Positions 23,622 through 32,380 of a stretch of 41,872 nt of DNA are shown here, piece by piece. The stretch spans positions 1 to 41,872 of the forward strand of contig SHBB01000006.1 of assembly GCA_004213565.1 (NCBI GenBank), written 5' to 3'. The notes beneath the pieces are model-generated. The model saw only the letters and a list, made by a program, of their open reading frames with translations, had not been told where the DNA came from and did no database searches. The translations under genes were made by a program, and so were the position numbers. The DNA comes from Sandaracinaceae bacterium. Lineage in GTDB: Bacteria; Myxococcota_A; Polyangia; Polyangiales; Sandaracinaceae. The stretch's first letter is position 1; the number at the start of each line of letters is the position of its first letter.

Positions 23622-25124
23622 GTGAGTGGTGGTCCCAAGGCCGCCGAGGACCGCGCGCGGTGGGCGCAGAGGGCGAGCGAGCTGCTCGGCCAGGTCGTCG
23701 GGGGGAAGTATCGCGTCGAGCGGATCCTCGGCCGGGGAGGCATGGGGACGATCTATGTCGCCGAGCAGCAGCCCCTGGGGCGAAAGGTCGCGCTCAAGGT
23801 CCTGCACTCGACGCTGGGGGACGGCGGCGCGGACCCCGAGTTCCAGAAGCGCTTCCTGCTCGAGGCGGCCACGGTGGCGCAGCTCAGCCACCCCAACATC
23901 GTGGTGGTGCACGACTACGGCGGGCTCGAGCACGACGCGGCCGCCTGCTACATGGTCATGGAGCTCCTCGAGGGCCGGACCATCAGCGAGGCGCTGCAGC
24001 TGGACGGGCCGATGCAGCCGGCCCGCGCGCTGCGGATCACGCGAGAGATCGCCCGCGCGCTCCGCGCCGCGCACGAGCTGGGCGTCATCCACCGCGACCT
24101 GAAGCCCGGCAACGTCATGCTCATCGACGGGCCGGAGGGCGAGCTGGTGAAGGTGCTCGACTTCGGCCTCGTGAAGGTCATGCGCGACGACAGCGAGGAG
24201 CTGACGGCCGAGGGCCGCTTCCTCGGCTCGCCGCGCTACATGTCGCCCGAGCAGATCACCCACTCGCCGATGGACGGGCGGAGCGACCTCTACTCGCTCG
24301 GCGTGATCCTCTACCGCATGCTCTCGGGCGAGTGCCCCTACGCGGGCGACCACGCGGTGCAGACCCTGATGATGCACCTGCAGCAGCCCTACCCGCCCAT
24401 CGCGCACCGGACCGGCGTGACGGTGGCGCCGCAGGTCGAGGCGATCGTGCATCGGCTGATGCAGAAGGAGGCGGACGACCGCTACGCCTCCGCGGAGGCG
24501 CTCATCGCGGAGATCGACGCGCTCTGGCCGCAGCTCTCGACCGACACGCTGCCCCGGAGCGGCGAGCACGTGGTCCCGCGCGTGCACGTCTCGGAGCCGA
24601 CGCCGTCGCTGACGATGGGCGCGCCGCTGACCGCCCCCGAGCCGCAGAGCTCGCGGGTGCCGCTGCTCGTGCTGATCGCCTTCGGGCTGCTCGCGGGCGT
24701 GGCCGGCGTGGCGGTGGTGTTCGCGCTGGTGCGGAGCGACCCGGAGCCCGTGGCGACGACGACCCAGCCGGCGCCGACGACGACGCCCGACGAGCCGGCG
24801 GAGCCGATCCCCCCGGAGCCCGCCGAGGCGCCGCAGCCGACCGAGTTCACGCTCACCGTCACGAGCACCCCGACCGGCGCCACCGTCTGGCGCGGCGACG
24901 AGGCGCTCGGCGAGACGCCGCTCTCGCTGCGGCTGCCGCGCGACACCGAGCCGGTGACCTTCAGCGTCCGCCTGCGAGGGCGGCGCTCGGTACAGCTGAC
25001 CCAGGGCGCGTCCGAGCAGGACGTGACGCTCGTCGCCAACTTGCCCCGCATCCCCTCGCGTCCACCGCGCCGCTCTGGCGGCCGGTCCGGGGGCGGGGGT
25101 AGCAGCATCAAGACCACCCGGTGA
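23622..25124 (+). CDS. Transmembrane Ser/Thr protein kinase with C-terminal PEGA domain
   Basis: From the GTG the protein is 500 residues. The kinase domain spans ~30-300 with LGRGGMGTIY, VALKVL, HRDLKPGN (catalytic Asp159), DFGLVK and GSPRYMSPEQ. Then come a Pro/Thr-rich linker, one transmembrane helix (~345-372, LLVLIAFGLLAGVAGVAVVF), an acidic Pro-rich stalk (TTPDEPAEPIPPEPAEAP) and a PEGA domain at ~409-475 (VTSTPTGATVWRGDEALGET). The kinase faces the cytoplasm and the PEGA domain the periplasm, a Pkn-type sensor layout. It overlaps the next gene by 4 bases (GTGA), and that gene also carries PEGA repeats, so a shared periplasmic partner is plausible (inference). The upstream in-frame ATG at 23550 has no coding support. 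Confidence 0.94.
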   Translation: MSGGPKAAEDRARWAQRASELLGQVVGGKYRVERILGRGGMGTIYVAEQQPLGRKVALKVLHSTLGDGGADPEFQKRFLLEAATVAQLSHPNIVVVHDYGGLEHDAAACYMVMELLEGRTISEALQLDGPMQPARALRITREIARALRAAHELGVIHRDLKPGNVMLIDGPEGELVKVLDFGLVKVMRDDSEELTAEGRFLGSPRYMSPEQITHSPMDGRSDLYSLGVILYRMLSGECPYAGDHAVQTLMMHLQQPYPPIAHRTGVTVAPQVEAIVHRLMQKEADDRYASAEALIAEIDALWPQLSTDTLPRSGEHVVPRVHVSEPTPSLTMGAPLTAPEPQSSRVPLLVLIAFGLLAGVAGVAVVFALVRSDPEPVATTTQPAPTTTPDEPAEPIPPEPAEAPQPTEFTLTVTSTPTGATVWRGDEALGETPLSLRLPRDTEPVTFSVRLRGRRSVQLTQGASEQDVTLVANLPRIPSRPPRRSGGRSGGGGSSIKTTR

Positions 25125-28063
25125 GAACAGTGCCTTCTTTCATCGCGGCCGCGGGCTCGCTCGCGGTCAGTCTCTGTGTGGCCGGCCTCTTCATGGTCAG
25201 CGCGGCGCACGCCCAGCGCGACTCCCGCCTCGACCTCGCCACCGAGGCCGACCTGCACTTCGAGCGCGGCGTGGAGCTCCAGCGACGCGGCGACTGCGAC
25301 GGCGCGCTCGAGCACTACCTGCTCAGCAATCGCCTAGCCTACAACAAGAACGTCGTCTTCAACATCGCCGCGTGCTTCGAGGAGCTCGGGCGCCACAGCC
25401 AGGCCTACCGCTACTACGCCGACTACGCGGCGGAGGAGCTCGAGGACGCCGACCGCGAGGCGGCCGAGCAGGCGCTGGCCCGGATCCGCCGTCGCGTGGC
25501 GCTGATCCGCATCGAGTCCGACCCGCCCGGCGCGACCATCTACCTGAACCGCACGGAGCTCGGCGCGCGCGGCCGCACCCCGCGCACCCTCGCCGTGGAG
25601 CCGGGCGGCTACCGCGTGATCCTCCGCCGCGAGGGCTACGAGGAGGCCGCCATCGAGGTGACCGCGTCGCGCGGCGCGGAGCGCACGGTGGAGCTCTCCC
25701 TGACGCCCATCCTCGGCACCGTGCAGCTCGTGGGCGGCCCGGCCGGCGCGGAGGTGCGCGTCGACGACCCCGAGTCCGATCCGGTCGGCACCGTGCCTGG
25801 CGACGTGCAGATCGTCCCCGGCACGCACACCCTGATCATCGACGCCCCCGGCCACCAGACCGAGCGCGTGGAGGTCGAGGTCGCGCCGCGGCAGACCCTC
25901 CGGCGCAGCGTGGAGCTCGCGCTCCAGACCGGGACCGTCCTGGTCGACGTGCAGGAGCGCGGCGCGCTGATCGAGCTCGACGGCAACGCGGTCGGCTTCA
26001 CCCCGGCCGTGCTCGACGACGTGCCCGCCGGCCCGCACACGGTGCGCATCAGCCGCTCGGGCTTCCGCGCGTTCGAGGAGTCGATCGAGGTCACGCCCAA
26101 CGCGCAGACCGAGGTCGAGGTGCGCCTGCGCCTCCAGCAAGAGGTCACCGCCGCCTCGCGCCAGACGGAGAGCGTCTACGAGGCGCCCGCGAGCGTCACC
26201 ATCATCCCGCAAGAGGAGCTGCGCGCGTTCGGCTTCCAGACGGTCTGGGACGCGCTCGGCGGCCTGCGCGGCGTCTACCAGACCAACGACCGCAGCTACG
26301 CCTCGCTCGGCTTCCGCGGCTTCTCGCAGCCGCAGGACTACGGCAACCGCCTGCTCGTCCTGACGAACGGGCACGTCATGAACGACGACCTGCTCGGCTC
26401 GAGCTACGTCGGCTTCGACGCGCGCAGCGACCTGATGGACATCGAGCGCATCGAGGTGGTGCGCGGCCCGGGCTCGGCGCTCTACGGCACCAACGCGTTC
26501 CTCGGCGTGATCAATCTGGTCAGCCGGGACCGGGACACGCTGATGCCGCCGCACGCGTCGATCGCCACCGAGGGCATCCGCATGGCGCGCCTGCGGGTGG
26601 GCGGCGGCACGCGCTTCGACCGCGACACGGGCTTCTGGGCGAGCGCGAGCGGCCTCTACTCGCAGGGCGAGGACCTCTACGCGCCGGACCTGACGACGGC
26701 GCCCGACGGCTTCGTGCGCGACGCGGACAGCTTCTACGCCGGGACCGCGATGGCCCGCGCGTGGGCCGGCGACTTCACCCTCGAGGGCTACTGGCACCGC
26801 CGCCGCAAGCAGATCCCCACCGGCGCGTTCGGCACCCTCGTGGGCGACCCTCGCACCCAGAACACCGACAGCCGCGGCTTCGTGGAGCTGCGCTGGGAGC
26901 CGCGCTTCTCCGACGAGGTGAGCCTCTCGGCCCGCACCTTCCTCGACTACTACGAGTACGAGGGCGACTTCGCCTACGACCCCGAGGACACCCCGCCCGA
27001 CATGCTCGAGACCGGCGTCGTGCGCGACCGCTGGCTCGGCTACTGGGCGGGCGGCGAGGCGCGCTTGATGCTGCGCCCCCTCTCCTGGCTCAGCTTCACC
27101 GTCGGCGCCGAGGGCCGCGGCTCCCTGGTGGCCGACCTGTCGAGCGAGAACGACGTGGACGGCCGCTACCTCGACGAGACCCCGCGCTTCTTCGTGCTCG
27201 GCGGCTACGCGGTGGCGGACGTCAAACCCATCGACGAGATCTCCATCCAGCTCGGCGGCCGCTACGACTTCGTCTCGACCTTCTCGGACGGCGCCTTCAG
27301 CCCGCGCGCGGCGGTGGTGCTGCGCCCCTGGGAGACCGGGATCTTCAAGCTCATCGGCGGCAGCGCCTTCCGCGCGCCGAGCGTCTACGAGCTCCGCTAC
27401 AACGACGGAGGCGTCTCCCAGGTCGCCCCCGACAGCCTCTCCCCCGAGCGCATCTGGACGGGCGAGCTCGAGTTCACGCAGCGCATCGAGGAGGAGCTCA
27501 GCGCGATCGCGAGCGTGTTCTACAACTACATCGACGACGCGATCACCACCGAGACGATCCCCGGCGACGTCTTCCGCTACACGAACAGCGCGGAGATCGT
27601 GCAGACCCTCGGCGCCGAGGCCGAGCTCCGCCGCGAGTGGCGCCAGGGCTGGATGGCCAGCGTGCAGTACAGCTACCAGCGCACCCGCGTCGGCGACCTC
27701 TTCTCGAACCGCGAGGCGTTCCGCGTCCCGAACTCGCCCGAGCACCTCGTCGGCTTCCGCGGCGCGGCCCCGCTCATCCCCGAGCACATGATCCTCGCCA
27801 TGCGCCTGCGCTTCGAGGGCCCGCGCCTCGGCGCCATCGTGCGCCCGGACGGCGAGGTCGACCTCGGCCAGGGCGACGCCGCCTTCCTCGCCGACGTGAT
27901 CCTCAGCGGCGAATTCCGCAGCATCGGCCTCAGCTACGCCTTCGGCGTGCGCAACCTCTTCGACTGGCAGTACGGCCACCCCTCGGGCGAAGACATCAGC
28001 GTGCCTTTCATCCCCCAGGCCGGCCGCACCTTCTTCCTCCAGACCACCGTGCGCTTCCGCTGA
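25121..28063 (+). CDS. TonB-dependent receptor with N-terminal TPR and three PEGA domains
   Basis: The 980-residue protein has a signal peptide (~1-31, SAAHA-Q), a TPR-like helical region (~38-110, LHFERGVELQRRGDCDGAL), and three PEGA repeats at ~128-197 (SDPPGATIYLN), ~198-266 (GGPAGAEVRVD) and ~268-340 (QERGALIELDGNAVG). The plug follows at ~345-470 (ESVYEAPASVTIIPQEEL, VRGPGSALYGTNAFLGVINL). A long outer-membrane beta barrel (~470-980) ends TTVRFR. Barrel and plug are of the TonB-dependent transporter/colicin I type; the substrate is unknown. The unusual N-terminal extension replaces the short signalling domain seen in FecA-type receptors. GTG overlaps the kinase stop, so the pair is translationally coupled. 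No TonB/ExbBD genes are in the window. Confidence 0.94.
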   Translation: MRTVPSFIAAAGSLAVSLCVAGLFMVSAAHAQRDSRLDLATEADLHFERGVELQRRGDCDGALEHYLLSNRLAYNKNVVFNIAACFEELGRHSQAYRYYADYAAEELEDADREAAEQALARIRRRVALIRIESDPPGATIYLNRTELGARGRTPRTLAVEPGGYRVILRREGYEEAAIEVTASRGAERTVELSLTPILGTVQLVGGPAGAEVRVDDPESDPVGTVPGDVQIVPGTHTLIIDAPGHQTERVEVEVAPRQTLRRSVELALQTGTVLVDVQERGALIELDGNAVGFTPAVLDDVPAGPHTVRISRSGFRAFEESIEVTPNAQTEVEVRLRLQQEVTAASRQTESVYEAPASVTIIPQEELRAFGFQTVWDALGGLRGVYQTNDRSYASLGFRGFSQPQDYGNRLLVLTNGHVMNDDLLGSSYVGFDARSDLMDIERIEVVRGPGSALYGTNAFLGVINLVSRDRDTLMPPHASIATEGIRMARLRVGGGTRFDRDTGFWASASGLYSQGEDLYAPDLTTAPDGFVRDADSFYAGTAMARAWAGDFTLEGYWHRRRKQIPTGAFGTLVGDPRTQNTDSRGFVELRWEPRFSDEVSLSARTFLDYYEYEGDFAYDPEDTPPDMLETGVVRDRWLGYWAGGEARLMLRPLSWLSFTVGAEGRGSLVADLSSENDVDGRYLDETPRFFVLGGYAVADVKPIDEISIQLGGRYDFVSTFSDGAFSPRAAVVLRPWETGIFKLIGGSAFRAPSVYELRYNDGGVSQVAPDSLSPERIWTGELEFTQRIEEELSAIASVFYNYIDDAITTETIPGDVFRYTNSAEIVQTLGAEAELRREWRQGWMASVQYSYQRTRVGDLFSNREAFRVPNSPEHLVGFRGAAPLIPEHMILAMRLRFEGPRLGAIVRPDGEVDLGQGDAAFLADVILSGEFRSIGLSYAFGVRNLFDWQYGHPSGEDISVPFIPQAGRTFFLQTTVRFR

Positions 28064-28080
28064 GTAGGGTCCTCTTCCGG

Positions 28081-28086
28081 TACCAT
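28081..28086 (+). promoter_or_regulatory. Putative -10 hexamer TACCAT, 6 bases before Notum-like ATG
   Basis: TACCAT fits TANNNT and ends exactly 6 bases before the ATG at 28093. A second TANNNT (TAGGGT, 28065-28070) lies just after the receptor stop. The gene could thus be transcribed separately from the receptor operon. Confidence 0.4.
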
Positions 28087-28092
28087 GTCGGG

Positions 28093-29343
28093 ATGCGATT
28101 GCACCCGGCCGTCTCTCTCGCCTCGTTCTGCGTCACCCTCGCGTGCTCCGAGCCGCCCGCGACGGAAGACGCCGACGTGCGCGCGGACGCTTCCATCGAC
28201 GAGGACGCGGGCGCGAGGGACGGCGGGCGCGAGGACTCGGGCCTCGAGGATGGCGGCGGCGACGCTGGCGGCGGCGTGGACGGAGGGACCAGCCGGGCGC
28301 CGCTGCGGCTCTTCACGATCGACCTCGGCGACCACCCGAACGCGGTCTGCAGCGACGGGAGCCCGGGCGCGTTCCACATGCGGCTCGGGTCGGGCGCCAA
28401 CGCCGACCGCTGGGTCTTCTGGTTCAAGGGCGGCGGGTACTGCTACGAGGAGGAGGCCTGCCGCCGCCGGGCCACCGATCGCGAGACCGTCAGCTCCGTG
28501 GGCCTGCCCGAGATGCGGTCCGAGGGCGGGATCCTGAGCGATGACCCGGCGGAGAACCCGGACTTCCACGACTGGACGCATGTCCGCATGTCGTATTGCA
28601 GCTCGGATCGCTGGGCCGGGCAGCGCATGGACTCGGCGTTCGAGGGGCTCTTCTCGGGAGATCCGACGCGCCCGTTCTACTTCCGCGGGCGATTCATCGT
28701 CGACGCGATCCTCGCCACCCTCAGCGAGCGTCGCGCCGGCATGCCCTCGCTCTCCGACGCGACGGACGTGATCCTGACCGGCTCCTCCGGCGGCGCGCAC
28801 GGTCTCCGCTCGAACCTCGACCGGGTGGCGGAGCTGCTCGGGAGAAACGGGACCAGCGTCCGCGGGCTGAACGACGCCGGCATCGACGGCTACCTCGAGG
28901 CCTCGGTCCAGGCGACCGAGGACGAGATCCTCCGCGGCGCCTACCCCGTGTGGCAGTCCTTCGCGGACGCGTCCTGCCGGACCGTGCACACGTCCGAGCC
29001 GTGGCGCTGCCTCGACCCGAACCTGCTGCTGACCGAGGGGCACTTCGAGACCCCGATCTTCTACGTCACCGACCAGCTGGACCCGACGCGCCTGTTCGGG
29101 ACGCTGGGCTACGACCGGAGCGACACGGCCGCGATCGAGGCGTTCGGGCGCGGGCTGCGGGAGCGCCTGGCGATGCACGCGACGGGGGCGTTCGCCCCCC
29201 GCGCGGGAGACCACGTGATCGTCACGACGGGGCGCTTCGGCGGTCCCGGGGCGACGCGCATCGAGGGGCGCAGCCTCGCGGAGGCCTTCGGCGACTGGTA
29301 CTTCGAGCGCCCCGGAGAGACGGTCCTGATCGAGGCGCCCTGA
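28093..29343 (+). CDS. Lipoprotein of the pectin acetylesterase/Notum family
   Basis: The 416-residue product begins MRLHPAVSLASFCVTLAC (lipobox, Cys18) and an Asp/Gly-rich linker of ~45 residues. The catalytic domain then shows the family's landmarks: FWFKGGGYCYEEEAC (oxyanion-loop region), VRMSYCSSDRWAG, the nucleophile elbow LTGSSGGAHG with Ser232, and an acidic YVTDQLDP and GDHVIVTT providing probable Asp and His. These are alpha/beta hydrolases that remove acetyl or acyl groups from polysaccharides or proteins. The cysteines probably form disulfides outside the cell. The protein is most likely a cell-surface esterase; substrate unknown. It is convergent with the membrane protein gene with 4 bases between stops. 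Confidence 0.88.
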   Translation: MRLHPAVSLASFCVTLACSEPPATEDADVRADASIDEDAGARDGGREDSGLEDGGGDAGGGVDGGTSRAPLRLFTIDLGDHPNAVCSDGSPGAFHMRLGSGANADRWVFWFKGGGYCYEEEACRRRATDRETVSSVGLPEMRSEGGILSDDPAENPDFHDWTHVRMSYCSSDRWAGQRMDSAFEGLFSGDPTRPFYFRGRFIVDAILATLSERRAGMPSLSDATDVILTGSSGGAHGLRSNLDRVAELLGRNGTSVRGLNDAGIDGYLEASVQATEDEILRGAYPVWQSFADASCRTVHTSEPWRCLDPNLLLTEGHFETPIFYVTDQLDPTRLFGTLGYDRSDTAAIEAFGRGLRERLAMHATGAFAPRAGDHVIVTTGRFGGPGATRIEGRSLAEAFGDWYFERPGETVLIEAP

Positions 29344-29347
29344 GCGC

Positions 29348-29992
29348 TCAGAACGCGCCGACGAGGCCCGCCGTGGCCCCGCCCTCTCGCGGCGACAGGA
29401 ACGGGAGGAGGCGCGTCGTCTGCGCGTCGGTCGAGACGGGCCGGTCCTCGAAGAGCAGCACGGCGTAGAGTGGTGTGAGGAAGACTTGCGCGAACGCGCC
29501 GATCCCCGCGCCGAGGATCATGCCCCAGACGCGGCCGAGGCCCCAGGTGTTGTCCGACTCGTCGACGGCGAGGCCGATCGAGAGGCCGAGCCCGAAGAGC
29601 GCGTGGTTCGTCAGCAGCCCGAGCGCCCACACCGCCAGCCCTTCGTCGTCGCGGAGGCCCGCGCCCCGCGAGGCGCCGACGCCCGGTCCGATCATCCAGC
29701 CGAGGGCGACCCCGGCGAAGCCGCCTCCGAGCGTGCCCGCCACGCAGCCGACCTCGTCCAGGACGGAACAGCCCGCGGCCAGCCCCGCGAGCGCGCCCGT
29801 GATGCCCACCCCGGCGATGACGAGCCCCGTCCCGGCGCCCGTCCCCGCGAGCGCGTCGACGTAGCGAGCGCCCAGGTCACGGGGCAGGTCGCGGGGCGCG
29901 GCGTCTTCGGTCCGAGGCGAATCCTGGGCGCTGGCCGGAGCGGCGAGGAAGCAGGTCGCGAGCCACAGCACGGTCGCGAGAGCGCGCTTCAC
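29348..29992 (-). CDS. Glycine-rich membrane-associated protein with signal peptide
   Basis: From the GTG at 29992 the product is 214 residues with a signal peptide (VKRALATVLWLATCFLAAPASAQ). It then has several short Gly/Ala-rich hydrophobic segments (LVIAGVGITGALAGLAAGCSVL, TLGGGFAGVALGWMIG, WALGLLTNHALFGLGLSIGL, VWGMILGAGIGAFAQVFL). Such glycine-packed helices suit a membrane-embedded or pore-like protein, but I recognise no family. The start overlaps the stop of the upstream lipase gene by 4 bases (GTGA), so it is co-translated with it. A role beside the lipase, such as anchoring or export, is speculative. Confidence 0.78.
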   Translation of the reverse strand: MKRALATVLWLATCFLAAPASAQDSPRTEDAAPRDLPRDLGARYVDALAGTGAGTGLVIAGVGITGALAGLAAGCSVLDEVGCVAGTLGGGFAGVALGWMIGPGVGASRGAGLRDDEGLAVWALGLLTNHALFGLGLSIGLAVDESDNTWGLGRVWGMILGAGIGAFAQVFLTPLYAVLLFEDRPVSTDAQTTRLLPFLSPREGGATAGLVGAF

Positions 29993-31659
29993 TCGGCCTC
30001 CAGGAACGACATGAAGACCGTCACCCCCGCGTCGAACGCGTCGCCGTCGAACCAGAGGTCTTCGCGCTCGTAGAAGCCCCGGACCGCCTCCACGAGCAAC
30101 GCGTACTCGGCCCGTGTGCCGGCGGCCAGCGCGTCGCGCTCCGGCGTCAACGTGGCAGGCTCGTGGTACGCCCACGCCTCGGCCGGGAGCCGCTCCGGGT
30201 CGCGCAGGGTCTCCAGCAGCAGCGCCCGCATGTTGGTCGGCTCGTGCGCCGCGAAGTCGCCGTGCGAGAGGATCTCCAGCGCGTCGCCCTCCTCCAGGTA
30301 GACCGTCTGGCCGACGTGGGCGCCCCCCGCGATGAGGTCGGTCGTCACGGGGTCCGAGGGGGTCAGCACGCGATACGCCGCGGGCTGCTCCGGGTCGTTG
30401 AGCCGAGGGAGGATCTCCGGGGCGGTGACCCCAACGGCCTCGGAGTCGAACGGCGCGAGCTGGTCGACGTAGAACCCGGACCGCAGCGCCTCCGTGCTCA
30501 GCGCCTCGGCCCAGGTCCCGTTGCCCACGCGGGGCGCCCCGTAGGTGATGAGCTTCATGCGCGACCACGGCCAGGCCCGGAGCGAGTCCGGCATCCGTGG
30601 GCCGTCCACGCCGTAGCGGTCGCCGAGCAGCACGGCGCTGACGAGCTGCTGCGCGAGCGCGCCGCCGAGGCTGTGCCCCGTGACGTAGATGTGGGTCGGC
30701 GCGATGGCGCGCTCCCGCCCGCCGACGTGGTCGAGGCAGTGGAAGAGCTGCGGGAGGATGGACGCGATGCTCGTCGCCATGCCGCGGCTGACCGCGTGAC
30801 CCTCGCGCGCGCTGACGAGCGGGCGCTCCACCTCGCGGTAGCCGAGGTCGGTGATCCAGTCGGGGTTGCCGCCCGCCTGCCCCGTCGACAGCGCCTCCCG
30901 GACCGCGCGGCCGGCCGACCCGCTCCGGCTGCCGCGAAAGGCGATGTGCACGTCGTAGGTCTCGGGTCCGGTCGCGCGCAGCAGGGCGAAGCCCATCAAG
31001 CTCTGCGACGCGGGCTGCCCCGGCTCGCCCTTGTCCCCCGTGCCTCCTTCGAACGCCACGAGCACGTCCTCGGCGTCGGGATCGGCGTCGTCGCGCCGGG
31101 CGGGCAGCGCGTGGAGCTCCACCGTGCCGTCCAGCCCCGCCTCGACGTCCTCCTGGGTCGCGCCCAGCGCGCGCGTACACATCCAGGCGCTCCTGATGCG
31201 GGAGGTGATCCGGCGCGGCGTCCGATACTCGGTCCAGCGCTCCCCAGGGAACGTCAGCGTGTGACTCCACGGGTGCAGGCGGCTGTACTGGTAGACGATG
31301 GGATCGTGGGCCGGGTTGTCGTCGAAGCCGCCGAGCAGCCCGGGGCCGCGGTAGGCCTCGATACCCACACCGTCCTCGACCTGCGCTTCTCCGGTCGCCT
31401 CGGCCCACGCGCGGACCTGCTCGATCAGCGCCTCCCGGCCCGGCCCCGCGTCCTCGTAGTAAGGATCGAACGGCCAGGCGAGGGTCTGCCCGTAGAGCTG
31501 GTAGGCGAGGATCGACAGATCCAGGTGGTAGACGAGCGGGTGGTACGGGAGCGTGCCGAGATCCTGCGCGCGCACCCGCTCGGCCGCCTCCTCCGAGCGG
31601 TCGAGCTGCGGGACCGCGCAGCCGAGCGCCAGCCCAGTCGAGAGAACGGCCGAGAGCAC
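29989..31659 (-). CDS. Class 3-type lipase, probable lipoprotein
   Basis: The 556-residue protein carries a lipase domain: DVHIAFRGSRS (oxyanion region, typical of class 3), THIYVTGHSLGGALAQQL with nucleophile Ser near residue 330, ITYGAPRVGNGTW, and probable Asp and His in TPSDPV and GGAHVGQTVYLE. These enzymes hydrolyse acylglycerol or phospholipid esters. A C-terminal ~100-residue extension follows. The predicted start (GTG, VLSAVLSTGLALGC, Cys14) gives a lipobox but no positive charge before the hydrophobic core. The frame stays open upstream to the previous stop, and arginines lie just before (LRALARAV), so the true start may be further up at a non-standard codon. It overlaps the downstream membrane-protein gene by 4 bases. 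Confidence 0.88.
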   Translation of the reverse strand: MLSAVLSTGLALGCAVPQLDRSEEAAERVRAQDLGTLPYHPLVYHLDLSILAYQLYGQTLAWPFDPYYEDAGPGREALIEQVRAWAEATGEAQVEDGVGIEAYRGPGLLGGFDDNPAHDPIVYQYSRLHPWSHTLTFPGERWTEYRTPRRITSRIRSAWMCTRALGATQEDVEAGLDGTVELHALPARRDDADPDAEDVLVAFEGGTGDKGEPGQPASQSLMGFALLRATGPETYDVHIAFRGSRSGSAGRAVREALSTGQAGGNPDWITDLGYREVERPLVSAREGHAVSRGMATSIASILPQLFHCLDHVGGRERAIAPTHIYVTGHSLGGALAQQLVSAVLLGDRYGVDGPRMPDSLRAWPWSRMKLITYGAPRVGNGTWAEALSTEALRSGFYVDQLAPFDSEAVGVTAPEILPRLNDPEQPAAYRVLTPSDPVTTDLIAGGAHVGQTVYLEEGDALEILSHGDFAAHEPTNMRALLLETLRDPERLPAEAWAYHEPATLTPERDALAAGTRAEYALLVEAVRGFYEREDLWFDGDAFDAGVTVFMSFLEAE

Positions 31660-31696
31660 GGCCCTCGCCAGCGCGCGCAGCTCGGGGTGGCGGAGC

Positions 31697-32170
31697 TCAG
31701 AAGAAACAGCTGGGCTCCCAGCGATCGCCGGCCGTCATGCCGAAGCGGAGGTCGGACTCCTCGAAGACCAGGCGGCCGCCCGCCTCGGTGTCGGCGACGA
31801 GCCGGACTCCGTCGAGCTCCCAGTCGTTGCCGTCGAAGCTGAGGTCCGGGGCGTCGCCGCGGTTCTCGAGCGCGACGCCCGCGAGGTCGCCTGCCATCAC
31901 GCTGGTGCTGACGCGGTAGGTGCCGATGCTGCCGACGTCCCAGTCGTCGACCCCGGTCTCACCCAGCATGGTGCAGTCGCGGCTGGCGTCGCTGAACCGC
32001 TCGACGCAAAAGAAGATGTCCGCGTCGGTCGCGTTGGAGCCGGTCGTGATCGTGATCTCGAAGCCGGAGAGATCCCCGGCCGGCACGTCGCAGGCGACGG
32101 CTGGCGCGTTGCTGCAGCCCGCGAGCGCGGCGACGGCGGCGAGGAGAACGGAGCGTGACTTGCCTGACAT
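31697..32170 (-). CDS. Small lipoprotein, first gene of lipase cluster
   Basis: The ATG at 32170 is preceded by GGGAGG four bases upstream (32175-32180), one of the few clear ribosome sites in the window, so I prefer it to the ATG at 32191. The 157-residue product begins MSGKSRSVLLAAVAALAGC with Cys19 in a lipobox. The mature part is beta-rich (FEITITTGSNATDADIFFCV, VAYRVSTS-like strands, DWELDGVRLVADTEAGGRLV) with a few Cys, and ends in CFF. It resembles a small PLAT/lipase-partner or jelly-roll sandwich, which would suit the lipase next door, but this is pattern-based. The lipase GTG begins 37 bases after its stop. Confidence 0.75.
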   Translation of the reverse strand: MSGKSRSVLLAAVAALAGCSNAPAVACDVPAGDLSGFEITITTGSNATDADIFFCVERFSDASRDCTMLGETGVDDWDVGSIGTYRVSTSVMAGDLAGVALENRGDAPDLSFDGNDWELDGVRLVADTEAGGRLVFEESDLRFGMTAGDRWEPSCFF

Positions 32171-32353
32171 GGGGCCTCCCGGGAGTCGCATGCCGCGTGT
32201 TCGCCCAAACCCGCGAAGTCACGGCGTCGTCCACACACTCCCCCAACCAGGACGACGCCGGACGAAGCTACGAGGCGCGCTCGAGTCCGTCAATGGAGGG
32301 CGCTGCTTATTGGATTTTTTCGACATTCTTGTACCAACGGCTCGCGAAACGGT

Positions 32354-32359
32354 TAGGAT
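32354..32359 (+). promoter_or_regulatory. Putative -10 hexamer TAGGAT upstream of vWA lipoprotein
   Basis: TAGGAT lies 21 bases before the ATG at 32381. A TTGTAC (32329-32334), similar to a -35 box, is 19 bases upstream, a long spacer. It sits in the AT-richest stretch of the window (32305-32360). A G-rich Shine-Dalgarno (GGGGGG, 32371-32376) fits this longer leader. Together this looks like a standard leadered promoter, unlike those close to start codons. Confidence 0.4.
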
Positions 32360-32380
32360 GTCCCGGAATTGGGGGGCGCG

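Noticed and set aside
25334-27979. 881-aa minus-strand frame opposite the TonB receptor
   Set aside because: Shadow of the receptor gene; the plus strand has an intact, domain-rich product.
25372-29343. 1323-aa plus-strand frame running from within the receptor into the esterase
   Set aside because: Its first 900 codons are an alternative frame of the receptor; only 28093 onward encodes the real lipoprotein. It is not a fusion.
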